Counted from the first letter of the stretch, positions 50,017 to 61,991 are shown. The stretch: 64,000 bases of DNA from Epiperipatus broadwayi (GCA_028023455.1 JAQFVV010012490.1:3102001-3166000), one strand, 5' to 3'. A program made the numbers and translations. The notes: a model not told the origin generated them from the letters alone.

Positions 50017-50141
50017 AATTATTAGATCAGAAGTCGAGCTCCGATAATGCGCTATTACTTTAAATATTATAAATTTCGTGCACTCGCGACATATTTAAAG
50101 TAATAGCGCATTATCGGAGTTTGACTTCCATCTAATAATTT
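50017..50141. repeat. 52-bp inverted repeat hairpin
   Basis: Arms 50017-50068 and 50091-50141 are near-perfect inverted copies around a 22-nt loop. The best-matched core is CCGATAATGCGCTATTACTT. Over half of the hairpin is non-A+T, unusual here. It may be a small MITE or a subterminal hairpin of the host transposon. Confidence 0.8.
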
Positions 50142-50244
50142 CAATATTTTCAGCGCTTTATAATAGTATTGTAATAGATTTTCTGCAATAAAGAAGTTCA
50201 TAATTCACTTAAAATCAGGATTTCCCCATTTTATCTACACATTA

Positions 50245-50533
50245 AATTTTACAAGATTATAATGTAAATCTGTTCAAACGTTATAGATGCCTATACTATG
50301 TATATTGTTGTTTTTGCATTTTAAATCACATTCTATTTTTGCTTTTAAAAAAAGAGCACATAATCAATCATTTAGTGTCCGCAAGTAATAAATTTTACAA
50401 GACTATAATGTAAATCTATTCAAACGTTACAGATGAAAAATACTATGCATGTTGATGTTTTTGCATTTTAAATCACGTTCTATTTTTGCTTTTTATAAAA
50501 AGAGTACGTAATCAATCATTTAGTGTCCGCAAG
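50245..50533. repeat. 146-bp tandem duplication
   Basis: Two adjacent units starting AATTTTACAAGA at 50245 and 50391, each ending TTTAGTGTCCGCAAG, about 90% identical. Confidence 0.8.
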
Positions 50534-51279
50534 TTTATTTTTAAATGGTGAGCAACAGCGGTGGGCACAATTAAATTTGACAATTAAAATCTGATTTTTA
50601 ATTGTAATTAACAATTTAAAAATTACATAACGTGATCTGAAATTAATCTGATGTGAAACGATGAAATTTGATTTTTAAATGGAATTGAAAATTAAAAAAT
50701 TAAAGACAAAAATAAGAATTTAATTTTTAATTGTTAGTCTTAATTAAATTTTACCCAAGAGTGGTGAGTCGGTATCTTTTTATTATCGTAAGACTAAGTT
50801 CTTATTTTTATTTTAAACTTTTAGTTTACCCTAATGGAGAGGGAAAAACACCTAAGAAAATGAATTTCTTTGGAAACAAAAATTTCAATTTTAGATCGCT
50901 TAGCGAAATGGTAAGGATCAACAGCAATTGGAAAATGTTTTACTTGTATTTCCTCTTGACTTTGTTTAAGGAGAAGCTACAGTACCCCACATCACATCAC
51001 ATCATGACAAATCTGATGTCTCAAATAACGATAATGATTAAAATACCGTACATGTATGAAAAAAATGTAAATTACGCATAAAAATATATTGTTTTAAATA
51101 AAATTAAATACTGTAGTTAATAAAAAAGTAAAAAAAAGTTTGTCTTGTGTCAATTTTTTTCAAATTTGAAATTTTTTATTAGTTATATTGGTTGTCATCT
51201 GATCCTTCGTGTTAGCCGCCAGAGGCGCGATTTCTAACTGAAAAACACATTAATATATAGTTCCCGGGATAGCGATTCT

Positions 51280-52620
51280 CTATTAATATTGACTTTTTTT
51301 TTGGTTTGTTTACAAAGTTTACTTTTTTTCGTTTCTGAATTACTTTTCCCAAATAATATTTTTGACGATGGGATAATAATAGTTTTTTTTTTTTTTTTAC
51401 CAAAGGGTCTTTTTTGGTGTGTGTTCAAATAGTAATTTGTGGTTTTTTTTTAAAAAAATAATATTACTGTTTTTGTAAAATTGGATTGACAAAATTCAAG
51501 AGAGAACGGGGTTTTATGATGGATCTTTAAATAATAATTTACGTTACTTTGATAGGTTTACATTTGATTGCCGAAAAAATTATTGGGAGAAGTGTTGTTT
51601 TTTTTTTTTTCGCGCGCGTGTGTTTATGTTTAAATAAAATTTAAAACCTTTACTTTTATCGGTTTACATTTGATGGACGAACGATTGGACTTCCTTTCGT
51701 TTATAAATTATGGTTTTGGTTCTACAAATAAATATTTTTGACAATGGGACGATAATAGTTGTTGTTTGTTTAATTTTTATTGACAAAGCGGGTGTTTTTT
51801 TGGTATAGATTCAAATAGTAATTTGGGTTACGTTTAAATAATAAGTTGCGGTCTTACTTTGATCGGTTTACATTTGATTCCCGACACTAATTACTGGGTG
51901 TTTTTTTGTGTGTACGATTGTAGACAACAATTATTGAGAGAAGGGGTGTAACCGTTTAAAGAATAGTAGTTTACGTTACTTTTAGTAGTGGTGTACATTT
52001 GATTGCTGACAATAATTAGTGAGAGGGGTGGGTGTTTTTTGGTGATTGGCGACAACAATTATTGGGAGAGAGAGTTTTGCATTTTGTTTTTGTTCGTGTG
52101 TATGTTTAAATCAAAATTTAAGTTACTTTTATCGGTTACCATTTGATTGAAAACCGATTTGACTTTCTTTTTTTTTTTTTTTCGTTTATAAATTATTTGG
52201 GTTTTCCCAAATAATATTCGATTTGACAATGGGACAATAATAGTCTAGGTTTCTTTAATTTTGATTGACAAGAGCGGGTCTTTTTCGGTGTACGTTCAAA
52301 TAGTAATTTGGGTTATGTTTAACTAATAATTTACTATCTTACTTTGATTGGTTTACATTTGACTGCCGACGACAATTAGTGGGAGGGTTTTTTTTTTTTC
52401 TATACGATTAAAGAATAATTGACGTTCCTTTTATTTGACCGTTTGATTGCCGACGACAACAATTATTGGGAGAAGAGGGGTTTTTGGGGTTACGTTTAAA
52501 TAAAAATTTTAGTTACTTCTTTTATTTTACATTTGATTGCCGACGCCAACAATTATCGGGAGAAGAAGGGATGTACATTTAAATAAAAATTGAAGTTACT
52601 TCTTTTATTTTTGACATTTG
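51280..52620. repeat. Degenerate tandem repeats
   Basis: Recurring modules include GGTTTACATTTGATTGCCGA, ACAATTATTGGGAGAA, GACAATGGGACGATAATAG and TCAAATAGTAATTTGGGTTA. Larger blocks recur about 370-490 bp apart (for example 51738 and 52225). T-rich with G bias on the plus strand. No coding sequence. Confidence 0.7.
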
Positions 52621-53187
52621 ACGAAGGTCATTTAGAATCCCTCAAACAAGCTTGTCTTTACGAAGTGAACCTTTCTTTTCGTCGGCAGATGTTTTCGGAC
52701 CTCAAATCTGCATATATTTGCCGCACAATCCAATCTTTTCTTTCAGCAGCAGGATGTTTTTTTCTGCTGTAGAAATATTCCAGCGCTGGCCCGTGTCTGG
52801 CAGTTCCCATCTTTTCCAAGTTTTCTGTTGTGGGAATTAGCCGTACTTTTTGTCTCGGAAAATTTCTCGCTAAAACATGACTCAAAGCGTGATTTTTAAA
52901 TTTTTACGCTATTCCACCCTAATCGAAAATTTAGGAGGAATACAAATTTATGAGGAACAATCACGATACTGTTAAAATTGATAAAATGTAACAGTACATC
53001 GATTGGTCTTAAAAAAAACAAGGCACCGATGAAAATTTAAATAATTGTGACACGATCAAAATAAACACCCTAGTACGATATTGTTACATCAAATACATAA
53101 CGCAGCATTACGATATAGTGTGTGACACAAACAACTACGGCATTTTCCTCTGCTTTTAGCATCGGAAAAAGCCACACCGTTAGCTGC
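52621..53187. other. G+C-richer interior block of nested element
   Basis: Includes open frames on both strands (52590-52840 plus, 52658-52885 minus) with no recognisable domain. It resembles a unique interior flanked by repeats. No function assigned. Confidence 0.35.
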
Positions 53188-53626
53188 TAAGCCGAGTTAA
53201 CACTCTTTCTAGATTTTATCGTAGAAAGGAGACTTAACTTCCGAGTTAATACTCTATCTTTTAGCGTAGAAAGTAGACTTGAACTCCGAGTTAACAATCT
53301 TTCTAGCATTTCTTTTAGAAAGAATGCTTAAAGGCTTGGGTGCGGCCGCGGAAACGGCATATTTCTAGAAATTTAGCTAGAAATCGCGCCTCTGGCGGCT
53401 GACACGAACGATCAGATGACAACCGTTATATTTTATTTTCTTATTTTTTTTATATGCGAATTTTAAAGTAATTTTACATTGTTGCTTTGCTTTTATGCGA
53501 TTTTTGAAAATTACAGTAACCTATCCCCCAATTTTCAAGGTAAGTTAAGTCTATTTTTGTGTGATTTCTTTTGTGCGCATTTTCTGAGGAACCTATTTAC
53601 CGCATAAAACAAGACCCAGGTGTATA

Positions 53627-54218
53627 TGGTAACTGTCCAAATGTACAACTCATATGAAAATCACTGAAAGGCAATCTGCATGTGCTTTCCACATTCTGAC
53701 ATCACAGTTCTTTTATAGCCCTCTAAGATCAGCTAGTCATTTGAGGCTCTTATTCTATTCTAATTAATTTTTTCATTGCAAAATAATGACAAAATGTTAA
53801 AAATTTAATGAGACATTACAATTTATTTACATATATACAAAAAGATAACACAAACGATAGCATAAATTGACTGTGTAGTCAATCTATAAACAAGTTAACA
53901 TTTTTAATGAATGATTGATTCAATAATTAAGTTTAATCATGTGATAATTAAATTTATGCACAGATGTTATAGTTTAAATGCTTCTTAACACATATTAAAT
54001 CTGAAAAGATATACACTTACTGCATAGACTAACGATCACAAGCAATTATTGTTATAGTTTTAAGGTTAATAAACCTAGAGTCTGAGAATACAATAAATTT
54101 ATAAACTATTTAAATAACTGGACTGCCATAAATGGTTTCAGGTTATAATGCAGGTAAGTAATTAAATGCCATATTAACTGCTACAAAAGCAAATGTAAGA
54201 GGCAAGATCAGTGTTACA
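53627..54218 (-). repeat. LTR-like direct repeat, left copy
   Basis: Shares with 57466-58081 blocks such as TGCTTTCCACATTCTGACAT, AAGATAACACAAACGATAGC and ACAAGTTAACATTTTTAATG. About 85-90% identity by eye. Confidence 0.75.
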
Positions 54219-55316
54219 TTATATATCGTAAAGGTGTCATCCATGAGGTACAAAAACAAAACAGATAATATACGGTAGGGATTTCTGGCTACCACATATT
54301 ACTGCTTTAAATAAAATAATGAATGAATAGAATACATATGAATAAATTTCGTATATAAACAAAACAGCTCAAAATAAAGGTTACAGAAGTTCACTTACAT
54401 CAATACTCCCAATTATCCTTCTTCAAAACTGGAGGATAGTTTGCTTAAAACTTAATTTATTAAAACACAATTAAAAAGATAATATATTAATTTACTCTGT
54501 CTATGCAGCCAGTTTAAATTCCCTTCAGAGTTAAGTAAATTACAGATTAAAAATTATTTATAAACAAAGCAAAAATTATTGTTTATATTTTCGATAAAGT
54601 GGTAATGACTAAAACCAATAAATCATTAAAGCATGGCCAGAGATTGCGATAATAAACTTAAATTGCTTTATATAAAATTATCGTCAATTATCTTGGGGTG
54701 TGATAAAAAGAACAAAATGACAATCTTTTGGTATACCCGCTTATAAACAGATTTAACAAACAATTACTTCACTAAAACATTTGCATTAGAGAGAAGATAA
54801 ATCATAGTAATGCTAGAGATTTTATATTCTTTTAAAGTTCATACCTATTCCTTTCAGCATTAAAAGCTCACATTCAGCCTTTAGATATTGGTTTAGCATA
54901 TTAAACTTTACTTGTTAAAACATAGCTATGGTGGCAATAGGTTTTAATCAATTCTAAAATACTAGGTAGCTTTAGCAATAGTTTATTCTTTAATTGATGG
55001 CTAGTTTCTCCATGTAGCTTTGGACATTAGAAGTTTATATGTAAAAAGCATATTTATATCGGACATAACATTCAAGATGTTTCCCCATTAGTTGACAACT
55101 TTCTTTTCTGGACTCAGTAATGGACTATGGCTTGCACTCTGTCAGCTGGCCAGAGTGAAGTAGATGGCTGCTTCTCTACTCTTGCATGTCATTGGAATCA
55201 AAAATAGATGAATAAGTACAGTTATGGGAAGCTAACTGAAACAAGCATAATGACTAAAACACACAGCAGAATAACAGAAGAATCAGAATAATAATAAACT
55301 GGCTTAGGATCTCTGT

Positions 55317-56760
55317 TTATATCTTTTTAACCTGCTTATCAGCCAAAATAGGATCCATCTGTAGCATTTGAATCCGAGCTATTGATTGTAGATAATCTCT
55401 GACCTCCATTTTGGTCCACAGTTTGATTTGCCCAATACCATTTACAAATTTTTATCTTTGAAAGGGATTAATAACATAATAGCCTAAATTACCTAAGATA
55501 TTTATCTCCTCACTTAATTACTCTGTTAACAAGCATTTTAATTACTTTTTCTAAAAATTTCATTTCAAATTTGTAATTGTTAATAAAAAAAAACACATTT
55601 TGTTTTAACATACTTTTAAAAACAAATTTATCATTAATTACAGCATATACATTTATCTGTGTATATAAATTATATATATATAATTAAAATTGTTTAAAAC
55701 ATTTATTTTTAAAATTTCTTCAAATTTTTAAATTACCGACATGAAACATATATAAATATCGCTTTGCATCGCCGCTCAAAAAAAAAAAATTACAATAAAA
55801 AAAGATTTTACTTGATTAATAAAATAATATGCACAAAGTTAGTTGTAAAAACATCCATATAATAAAATAAACTAGATATTTGAACTTCCGATTCATTTAA
55901 ATTTTAACAATCTCGGCTGAATACCATTAGAGTCATGATTATTAGCATTTCCATAATGAAATGTCCTATCTGGTGGTTTCATTTTGCTACTCTAATCTGG
56001 TTGCATTTTATATGCCCAGACTGTTATCCACTTTTCACTCCTTATTTATTTCTTCACCTTCTATATAGTTTTCATGATATTCTGCACTCTCTTATTTTTT
56101 CTTTTTCATATTGGTAAATTTTCCTTTTAATTGCCTCTATTCTTTACTCAAGGTATATTTTTATTTCTGCATGTGCTTGCTCTATTTCTATTCTTAATGT
56201 TTTTTTTATTTATTTCTATATTCTACTGATGCACGTATACCACTTATCCTCCGTTATTCCTTCTATCTTTTAATTCATCATTAAACCTTTCTTCCCTAAG
56301 CACTACAGCTTCTTCTTGCACCGTTAATTGCTGCTGCAAGGTTTCTTTTATCTGTACTATTTCTTCTCTAATTTCCTAACATTTCCTTTTATTATTTCTA
56401 TCTCCTGCTCTACCTCTTTCTCAAACTTATCTGCCCATATACTCTCTAACCTTATATCTTTTCTACTTTGACTAATCACTTTGTTCAGTGCCTTTATCTT
56501 CTGCTCTACTTCTCTAGTCTCACTAACATTTTCTTTCAATTGTTTATTTTGATTACTTCATTCTATTAGCTCCTGTTTTATTTCTTATTTCATTTGTTCC
56601 ATTTTCTTCATTAAATCCTGTTGATTCTTTTTTATCATTTCCATTATTAGCCGCATCATTATTTGCATCTCTGTTGGCTCGTTTGTTCTTCCAACCACTT
56701 GGTAATGTTTGAAAGAAATGGGACTATCTTCATTCCATGGTGTTAAATTGCTTTTGCTAC
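55317..56760 (-). pseudogene. Gag-like coiled-coil remnant
   Basis: From about 56750 on the minus strand, broken frames read TNEPTEMQIMMRLIMEMIKK and then a Lys/Glu/Gln-rich helix. The longest open piece is 56539-56357 (60 codons), rich in heptad-like Val, Ile, Leu spacing. A further open block at 55409-55317 encodes MEVRDYLQSIARIQMLQMDP and a short tail before a stop. The composition resembles the charged helix of retrotransposon gag proteins, including the one at 21.8-22.3 kb. No zinc knuckle is seen. Confidence 0.4.
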
Positions 56761-57465
56761 TCCAATTCCAAATTTAGAACAGACAAAACTATATATGTAC
56801 AACAAATTTTTTTCTTTATTTTTCCAAACTAAGTCTAAATTCTGTTTTAATAATACTTCTAAATTATTAATTATTTATTCTTTAATTATTCCACTCTGCC
56901 ATACTTTAGCAGTGCACATGCCAGTTCCACACAGAAGTGCTTCCTTTACAGTCCATCTTATGTCCTTTGGTGATATTGTTTACTTTTAAACTTTCTATAG
57001 TGTCCAAATGGTTTTATATGACTATTTATTATGGGATGTTACGTATATATTTACTTTCATACTGCTGATACTTAATTTTATTAAACAAATTAATTTTCGT
57101 TATACATCTTGTTATATGTACATCCTTTTTTTATTCTCATTATTAGCAATTATTTGTCAAACAAATTTTTTTTCAATAAATATATTTTTGCAATCCATAA
57201 AATTACTTTTCTACATCTAAAATAAACCACTTAAAACTTTTTCCCCCCTTCTTTATCCTGTCAAACTAAAAACAAAAACGAGCATATTCTATTTACAATT
57301 TTTACACTATTAAAAAATTATATATATCTCAAAAATACGTGAATGATTCATTGTGCTTTACGTTTCAAGCACTGGATTAAAAAAAAAACAAAACATGTAT
57401 CTCGGGGATACATGGTTATACATCAGCCTCATGTTGTCAGGGCCATATTATTAAAAAAAAAATAC

Positions 57466-58081
57466 TGTAACTGTCCAAATGTACAAATCACATAAAAATC
57501 ACTGAAGGGAAATCAGCATATGCTTTCCACATTCTGACATCACAGAATAACAATTTTTCTTTTACAGCCCGCGAAGATCAGCTAGTCATAAGAGATTCTT
57601 ATTTTAATTAAATTATTGATTGCAAAATAATGACAAAATGCTCAAAAATTTAATGACACATTACAATTTATTTATATATATATATATTAAAAGATAACAC
57701 AAACGATAGCATAAATTGACTGCCTGATCAATTTATAAACAAGTTAACATTTTTAATGAATGATTGATTCTATAATTAAGTTTAATCATGCGATAATTAA
57801 ATTTATGCACAGATATTGTATACAGTATAATATAGTTTAATTGCTTCTTAACACATATTAAATCTGAAAAGATATAAACTCGTTCCATAAACTAACGATC
57901 ACAAGCAATTATTATTAGTTTTAAGGTTAATAAATCTACAGACTGAGCGCACGACAAATTTATAAACTAGTTAAATAACCAGACTATGATAACTGCTTTC
58001 ATGCTGTAATGCAGGTAAGTACAATTAAATACTATATTAAATGCTACATAAGCAAATATAAGAGGCAACATTGGTATTACA
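57466..58081 (-). repeat. LTR-like direct repeat, right copy
   Basis: Collinear with 53627-54218. On the minus strand it ends in TTACA at 57466, then a T run, and TGGCCCTGACAACATGAGGC about 20 nt further, a possible but badly spaced primer-binding site. Confidence 0.75.
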
Positions 58082-60512
58082 TTATTTATTGATAGAAATG
58101 CACATGTGAGCTAGTATCACGCTATAGGATAGGAATTTATGTCTATTGCATACTGAATGCTTTTATGATTCATGTGTACCACTGTCTTCTTTAGTTTTTA
58201 ATTTGTTGTAAACTTTTTATTCTGAGTATAGATATAATAATCTCATAATTACTTTAAAGTAGCAACAATAATGACTGTCTTTTTTTAACTTCACGAACTG
58301 ATTTCAAATAAAATTTTACAAATAAACAATTAAAATAATTTATTTAAATATCACTTTAAAAAAAAAAACCCACAATAATAAAAACAAAAAAAATTCAAAA
58401 TATCTATATGATTCAAATAACAGAAACTATTTAATAACAATGAAAGTAAAAAAAAATAAAAAAACATGCAGCTAATTCTAAAAATTGTAATATCAATTAC
58501 AAAAAATAATGAATAAACGATTAAAGAAATTATGAAACAGGAAAGAAATTGCTTAGTGATATAATTTTTATGAAACATAAGAAGTTGTAAAGAGTGAAAG
58601 AAAAAAAAGATTGATATTTTTAAAAAAAATGAACAGCTATATTATCAAGATCAGAGTAAGAACAGAAACATTGAAGGTGGTCTGAAGTGATACACGGGAT
58701 TTATCTTTTGGTGAATAATTAATGACTATGACACTGGTAAGCAGAAAAAAAAAACCATAATGATAAATGAAATCATTTCAAATTCCACAATATTTAATTA
58801 GTAATGATGGTATATTAGATGTGATAATATGTTGGACTATTTCTATCATCTACCATTAAATGTTGAATGTTTAAAAACTTTTAAACTTTTCAATTACAAA
58901 CAACTGTTAGTAATAACACACAAATAACAATATAGGATAATCTACCTATGATGTCTATTTGTGTATTTAAATAAAATTTAAATTTTTCCAAATATTCAAC
59001 ATTTAATAACATATCATATTTAATAGACTAATACTTTCAGGACCAGAAAGACTATAAATCAAATAGTAAATAATCAATAATAAAATCAGAGGCTGATTAT
59101 CATCAAACCAATGATAATATGAGACATATTATAAAAGAACAAATGTCAATAATTCTTGTTGCATGCACATACATAAGAATTATAATAAATAAAACTAGTA
59201 TTTATCAAAAAATGCTGAGTTCATTATGTCAATGGTGATCAACATTAGTGTTCAGGTAAAAATAAACTAATAATCATTATCAAGAAACATATAAATAAAA
59301 TATGTGGAATTTAAAAATGATGTTTAATGCTTTAGACTATATAAATAACTATAAAGACAATTCTAGAAATGTCCACACCCAAAATACATGTAGAGTTCTT
59401 TTATGCCCAGAACTAGCATTGGATTGCAAGAACTCTGTTAAAGACGTGTGAACAAAAATAAGAACATACAAAATACATAATCTAGTACTAGATAAAATCC
59501 TTGAAATAATTTAAAATAATGATTAATACATTTATTAATTAATAAGTACTAACAATATTTTTAAAAAAATTAAAGGAGTTAAAGATTTGATAAATATTCT
59601 GATAAAATAAATATTATTATAATTCTGAATTTCACATAGATATTAAATATTTCATATAACAATAAATGTTTAGATTGTGAGTTACAGAAATATATAAATT
59701 ACAATTTTTATTATACAGAAATATATAAATTACAATTTTTCTTAAATACAATACTTGTGTGTGCACATACAATGCATTTAGTAATACAAAATATTTAAAT
59801 TATTTATAAAGGAAATTATTTTAATTGCATTTAATTCTATTAGGTTTAAGTATAAAAGTTAAACCAAATTATAGGCATATATATAAGCATACATATGAAT
59901 GCTTATGATATAAAAATATTTCAATCACTAATTATTACTTTCATTAAATCTACAGGCCAATATTATTCTATGTTAACAATATATAAATTAAAAATGGGAT
60001 TTAGAAGCGATATGTATATATACATTTATTCCAATTAATAAGGTTTAATTATTCTAAATCTGATACTTCTTATATTGCAATCATACTGATTTTTATCTGT
60101 AATTAATATATATATAAAAGAAGACAATTCTATTATATATGGCTAATTCTAAAACTATGGAGAACTTTTTAAAAAAGTTAAACAAAATTTAAAAAAGTCT
60201 AAAAGAAGTTTTAATTAACTAACTTCTATTTTTTCCTCTTAAGAATTTAAACTTTTCAGTTATTTTGTTTTACAAATCTGAAGTCTTCAATGCATTTCCA
60301 TTAATGGCCTAATAGCCTCATTAATTTATTTAAATATTTACTCTAGTGATTATAAGAGAAAATTGTTTTTTTAAATAAGTGAAACTTTAAAAGAAATATT
60401 CTTTTTAAGTATTAAAAAACAGATTTTTTTTTTTAGTCAATGGAATAATGTGAACAATACATATATATATATATATATAACTTTACTGACTTTCCCCCTC
60501 AACATTAGCTTA
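58082..60512. other. A+T-rich stretch, little recognised
   Basis: About 58830-58970 resembles 46580-46720 (shared ATATGTTGGACTAT, TCATCTA and ATTAAATGT), so it may be another Penelope 3'-tail fragment. A 33-bp duplication of CAGAAATATATAAATTACAA lies at 59684-59745. No gene. Confidence 0.4.
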
Positions 60513-60657
60513 ACAAGGCAAAACTCTCCATACACTAGTGTCACCCTGTGCGAACCAGAGAAGGTTGGTGCATAAAATCCCTATCTAATGCCTACTCATC
60601 CAATATTCCATTGATTACTCTGGTTGGCACTACTGTATGGAGAGTTTTGCCTTGTTT
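60513..60657. mobile_element. 145-bp MITE
   Basis: AACAAGGCAAAACTCTCCAT at the left end and its inverse at the right end give inverted repeats of about 27 bp, continuing into ACACTAGTG/CACTACTGT. Half of such an element recurs at 61028-61100, and a related end lies at about 10443. The interior includes sequence from the Penelope-type terminal repeat described below. Confidence 0.65.
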
Positions 60658-61150
60658 AATAACAATTATGTGCTAGTATAAAAGATGGTGATCATGTGAT
60701 GTTTAGTGATTTAACACCAATCCTGCCTAATAGGATAGTGGTGGCTATGGTTGTTAAAGAGCCAAAGACACCAAAATGTACGGGTGCTGAACTGAGTTCA
60801 GACCCATGTCTATATAAGCTATGAGCTTAGAATGAAAATATTGTGTTTTCAATTTCATTCTCATAGTTTTGTAGTTAAGTAGAGATAAAAAATGGTTGCT
60901 TGAGAGTTGCATTAGATCCTAAGATCTAGGTGCAGTGCTCTCAGATCCAACGCTCCTCACTGACAGAGGCCACAAGCCAGAAACTAGTCTGGGGATATTG
61001 GATGAGTAGGCATTAGATAGGGATTTTATGCACCAGCCTTCTGGCATCCATTGATTACTCTGGTTGGCACTACTGTATGGAGAGTTTTGCCGTGTTTAAT
61101 AACAATTATGTGCTAGTATAAGAGATGGTGATCATGTGATGTTTAGTGGT
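60568..61150. repeat. Composite direct and inverted repeats
   Basis: CCATTGATTACTCTGGTTGG through TTTAGTG is repeated directly (60608-60712 and 61028-61150, about 97% identical). GGTGCATAAAATCCCTATCT (60566-60606) is repeated inverted at 60994-61034. The arrangement suggests two copies of one element brought together by insertion or template switching. Confidence 0.75.
60946..61002 (+). ncRNA. Hammerhead ribozyme-like motif 3
   Basis: 60960-60989 reads CTGACAGA, then GGCCACAAGCC, then AGAAAC-TA-GTC. GGC/GCC can close stem II. AC/GT can form the two-base stem III before the cleavage C at 60989. Stem I pairs CCTCA (60955-60959) with TGGGG (60990-60994), then TCCAA (60946-60950) with TTGGA (60998-61002) across an internal loop. 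The core has one extra base relative to CUGANGA, so activity is doubtful. It is homologous to the motifs at 47.3 and 47.7 kb. Confidence 0.5.
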
Positions 61151-61991
61151 TTAATATTAGCTTTCTTATTTTGTCTTAACAATAGATTTCTTTTCTACAT
61201 ATCCACTACATATATATGCTAACAAATTCAACAACAGCCATTTTCTTCTGTGGGCTTTTATATTTATCTAAAGCTTCATAAATAGTAATGTGTGTACATT
61301 ACTGCATTAAATTTCTTTTTCATTGACATAAATATACATCTTATAAAAACATTTGGTTGCTTTATAAAAACATTCTGGCTATCTAAACTGACAATTCAAT
61401 TATTAATGGTTTGTAATTTATCTTTTTAATCTTCTATAACCTTTGAATTTCAGATATAACAAGAAATGTCTGTGGTGCACATATTAGACTTCAGGTCACT
61501 ACAGAAGGCCTTGTGAATACTTTTATGGGATCCATAAACTTGACCAGTGAGGAAATAGATAGTAATTGCCCTTCTTTCTAGTTATCCTTTAGTTACATAG
61601 ACCTCTATGAATTATAGACATACTAAAGGACATATATACAGATTGATAAAAAGGATTAATTGAAACTAATTATTTTTTCTTCTTAATAAAAAAAAAAAAC
61701 AAGATTATAACTATAATAAATAATTATCTTTTTTATCTTAGATATCAAATAAAAATAAATTCAATAATAGTTTCATTAAATTTTTTTCCTTTAACAACAT
61801 ATTAAAAACAACTTTTATAATTATTAATATATATATGTGCTCTGCGCACAGTTAATGAAGCTATTAATAAATTGTCAAAATTTTTTACTGCCAAGCGCTT
61901 TCGGGACAGTCTACAGTCCCATATTCATGGCGAGTTATTCTGTTAATAACTGTAAAACTATGCAAATTTTATGCAAATTTATATGCAGATG

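Larger units (their letters stand above)
51188..53425. mobile_element. 2.2-kb TIR element nested in the transposon
   Basis: The left end TTGGTTGTCATCTGATCCTT and the reverse complement of the right end share about 48 bp, including GCCGCCAGAGGCGCGATTTC. TTATA flanks both sides (51183-51187 and 53426-53430) and may be the target duplication. The interior is mostly degenerate tandem repeats plus a G+C-richer block at 52620-52880. No transposase is seen, so it is probably non-autonomous; superfamily unknown. Confidence 0.65.
49913..53622. mobile_element. 3.7-kb TIR DNA transposon, TA target
   Basis: The left end CACCCGGGTCACGTTTATGC and the reverse complement of the right end CACCTGGGTCTTGTTTTATG match as terminal inverted repeats, each flanked by TA (49911-49912 and 53623-53624). 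Subterminal TTATGCGAT-type motifs recur at both ends (49940-50015; inverse at 53490-53600). TA duplication and this terminus suggest the Tc1/mariner superfamily, perhaps pogo-like; that is inference. No transposase is recognisable. The 116-codon frame at 50731-51081 has no known motif. A second TIR element is nested inside. Confidence 0.65.
53627..58081 (-). mobile_element. Gag-only LTR retrotransposon, candidate
   Basis: Two ~600-bp direct repeats (53627-54218, 57466-58081) enclose 3.2 kb. On the minus strand the repeats start TGTAAYAC and end GGACAGTTAC(A), consistent with TG...CA LTRs. The interior's only coding signal is a minus-strand, gag-like coiled-coil region and a short open block near 55.4 kb. 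Pol is absent, so it would depend on another element. Clear matching target-site duplications are not visible; the left edge abuts the TIR transposon. Confidence 0.5.

Noticed and set aside
50731-51081. 116-codon open frame as possible transposase
   Set aside because: No catalytic DD(E/D) spacing, helix-turn-helix or zinc motif visible; hydrophobic, Phe/Tyr/Ile-rich and probably random.
52658-52885. 75-codon minus frame in the G+C-richer block as a gene
   Set aside because: Opposite-strand frames of equal length exist, no motif is seen, and it is internal to a TIR element with no sign of splicing.
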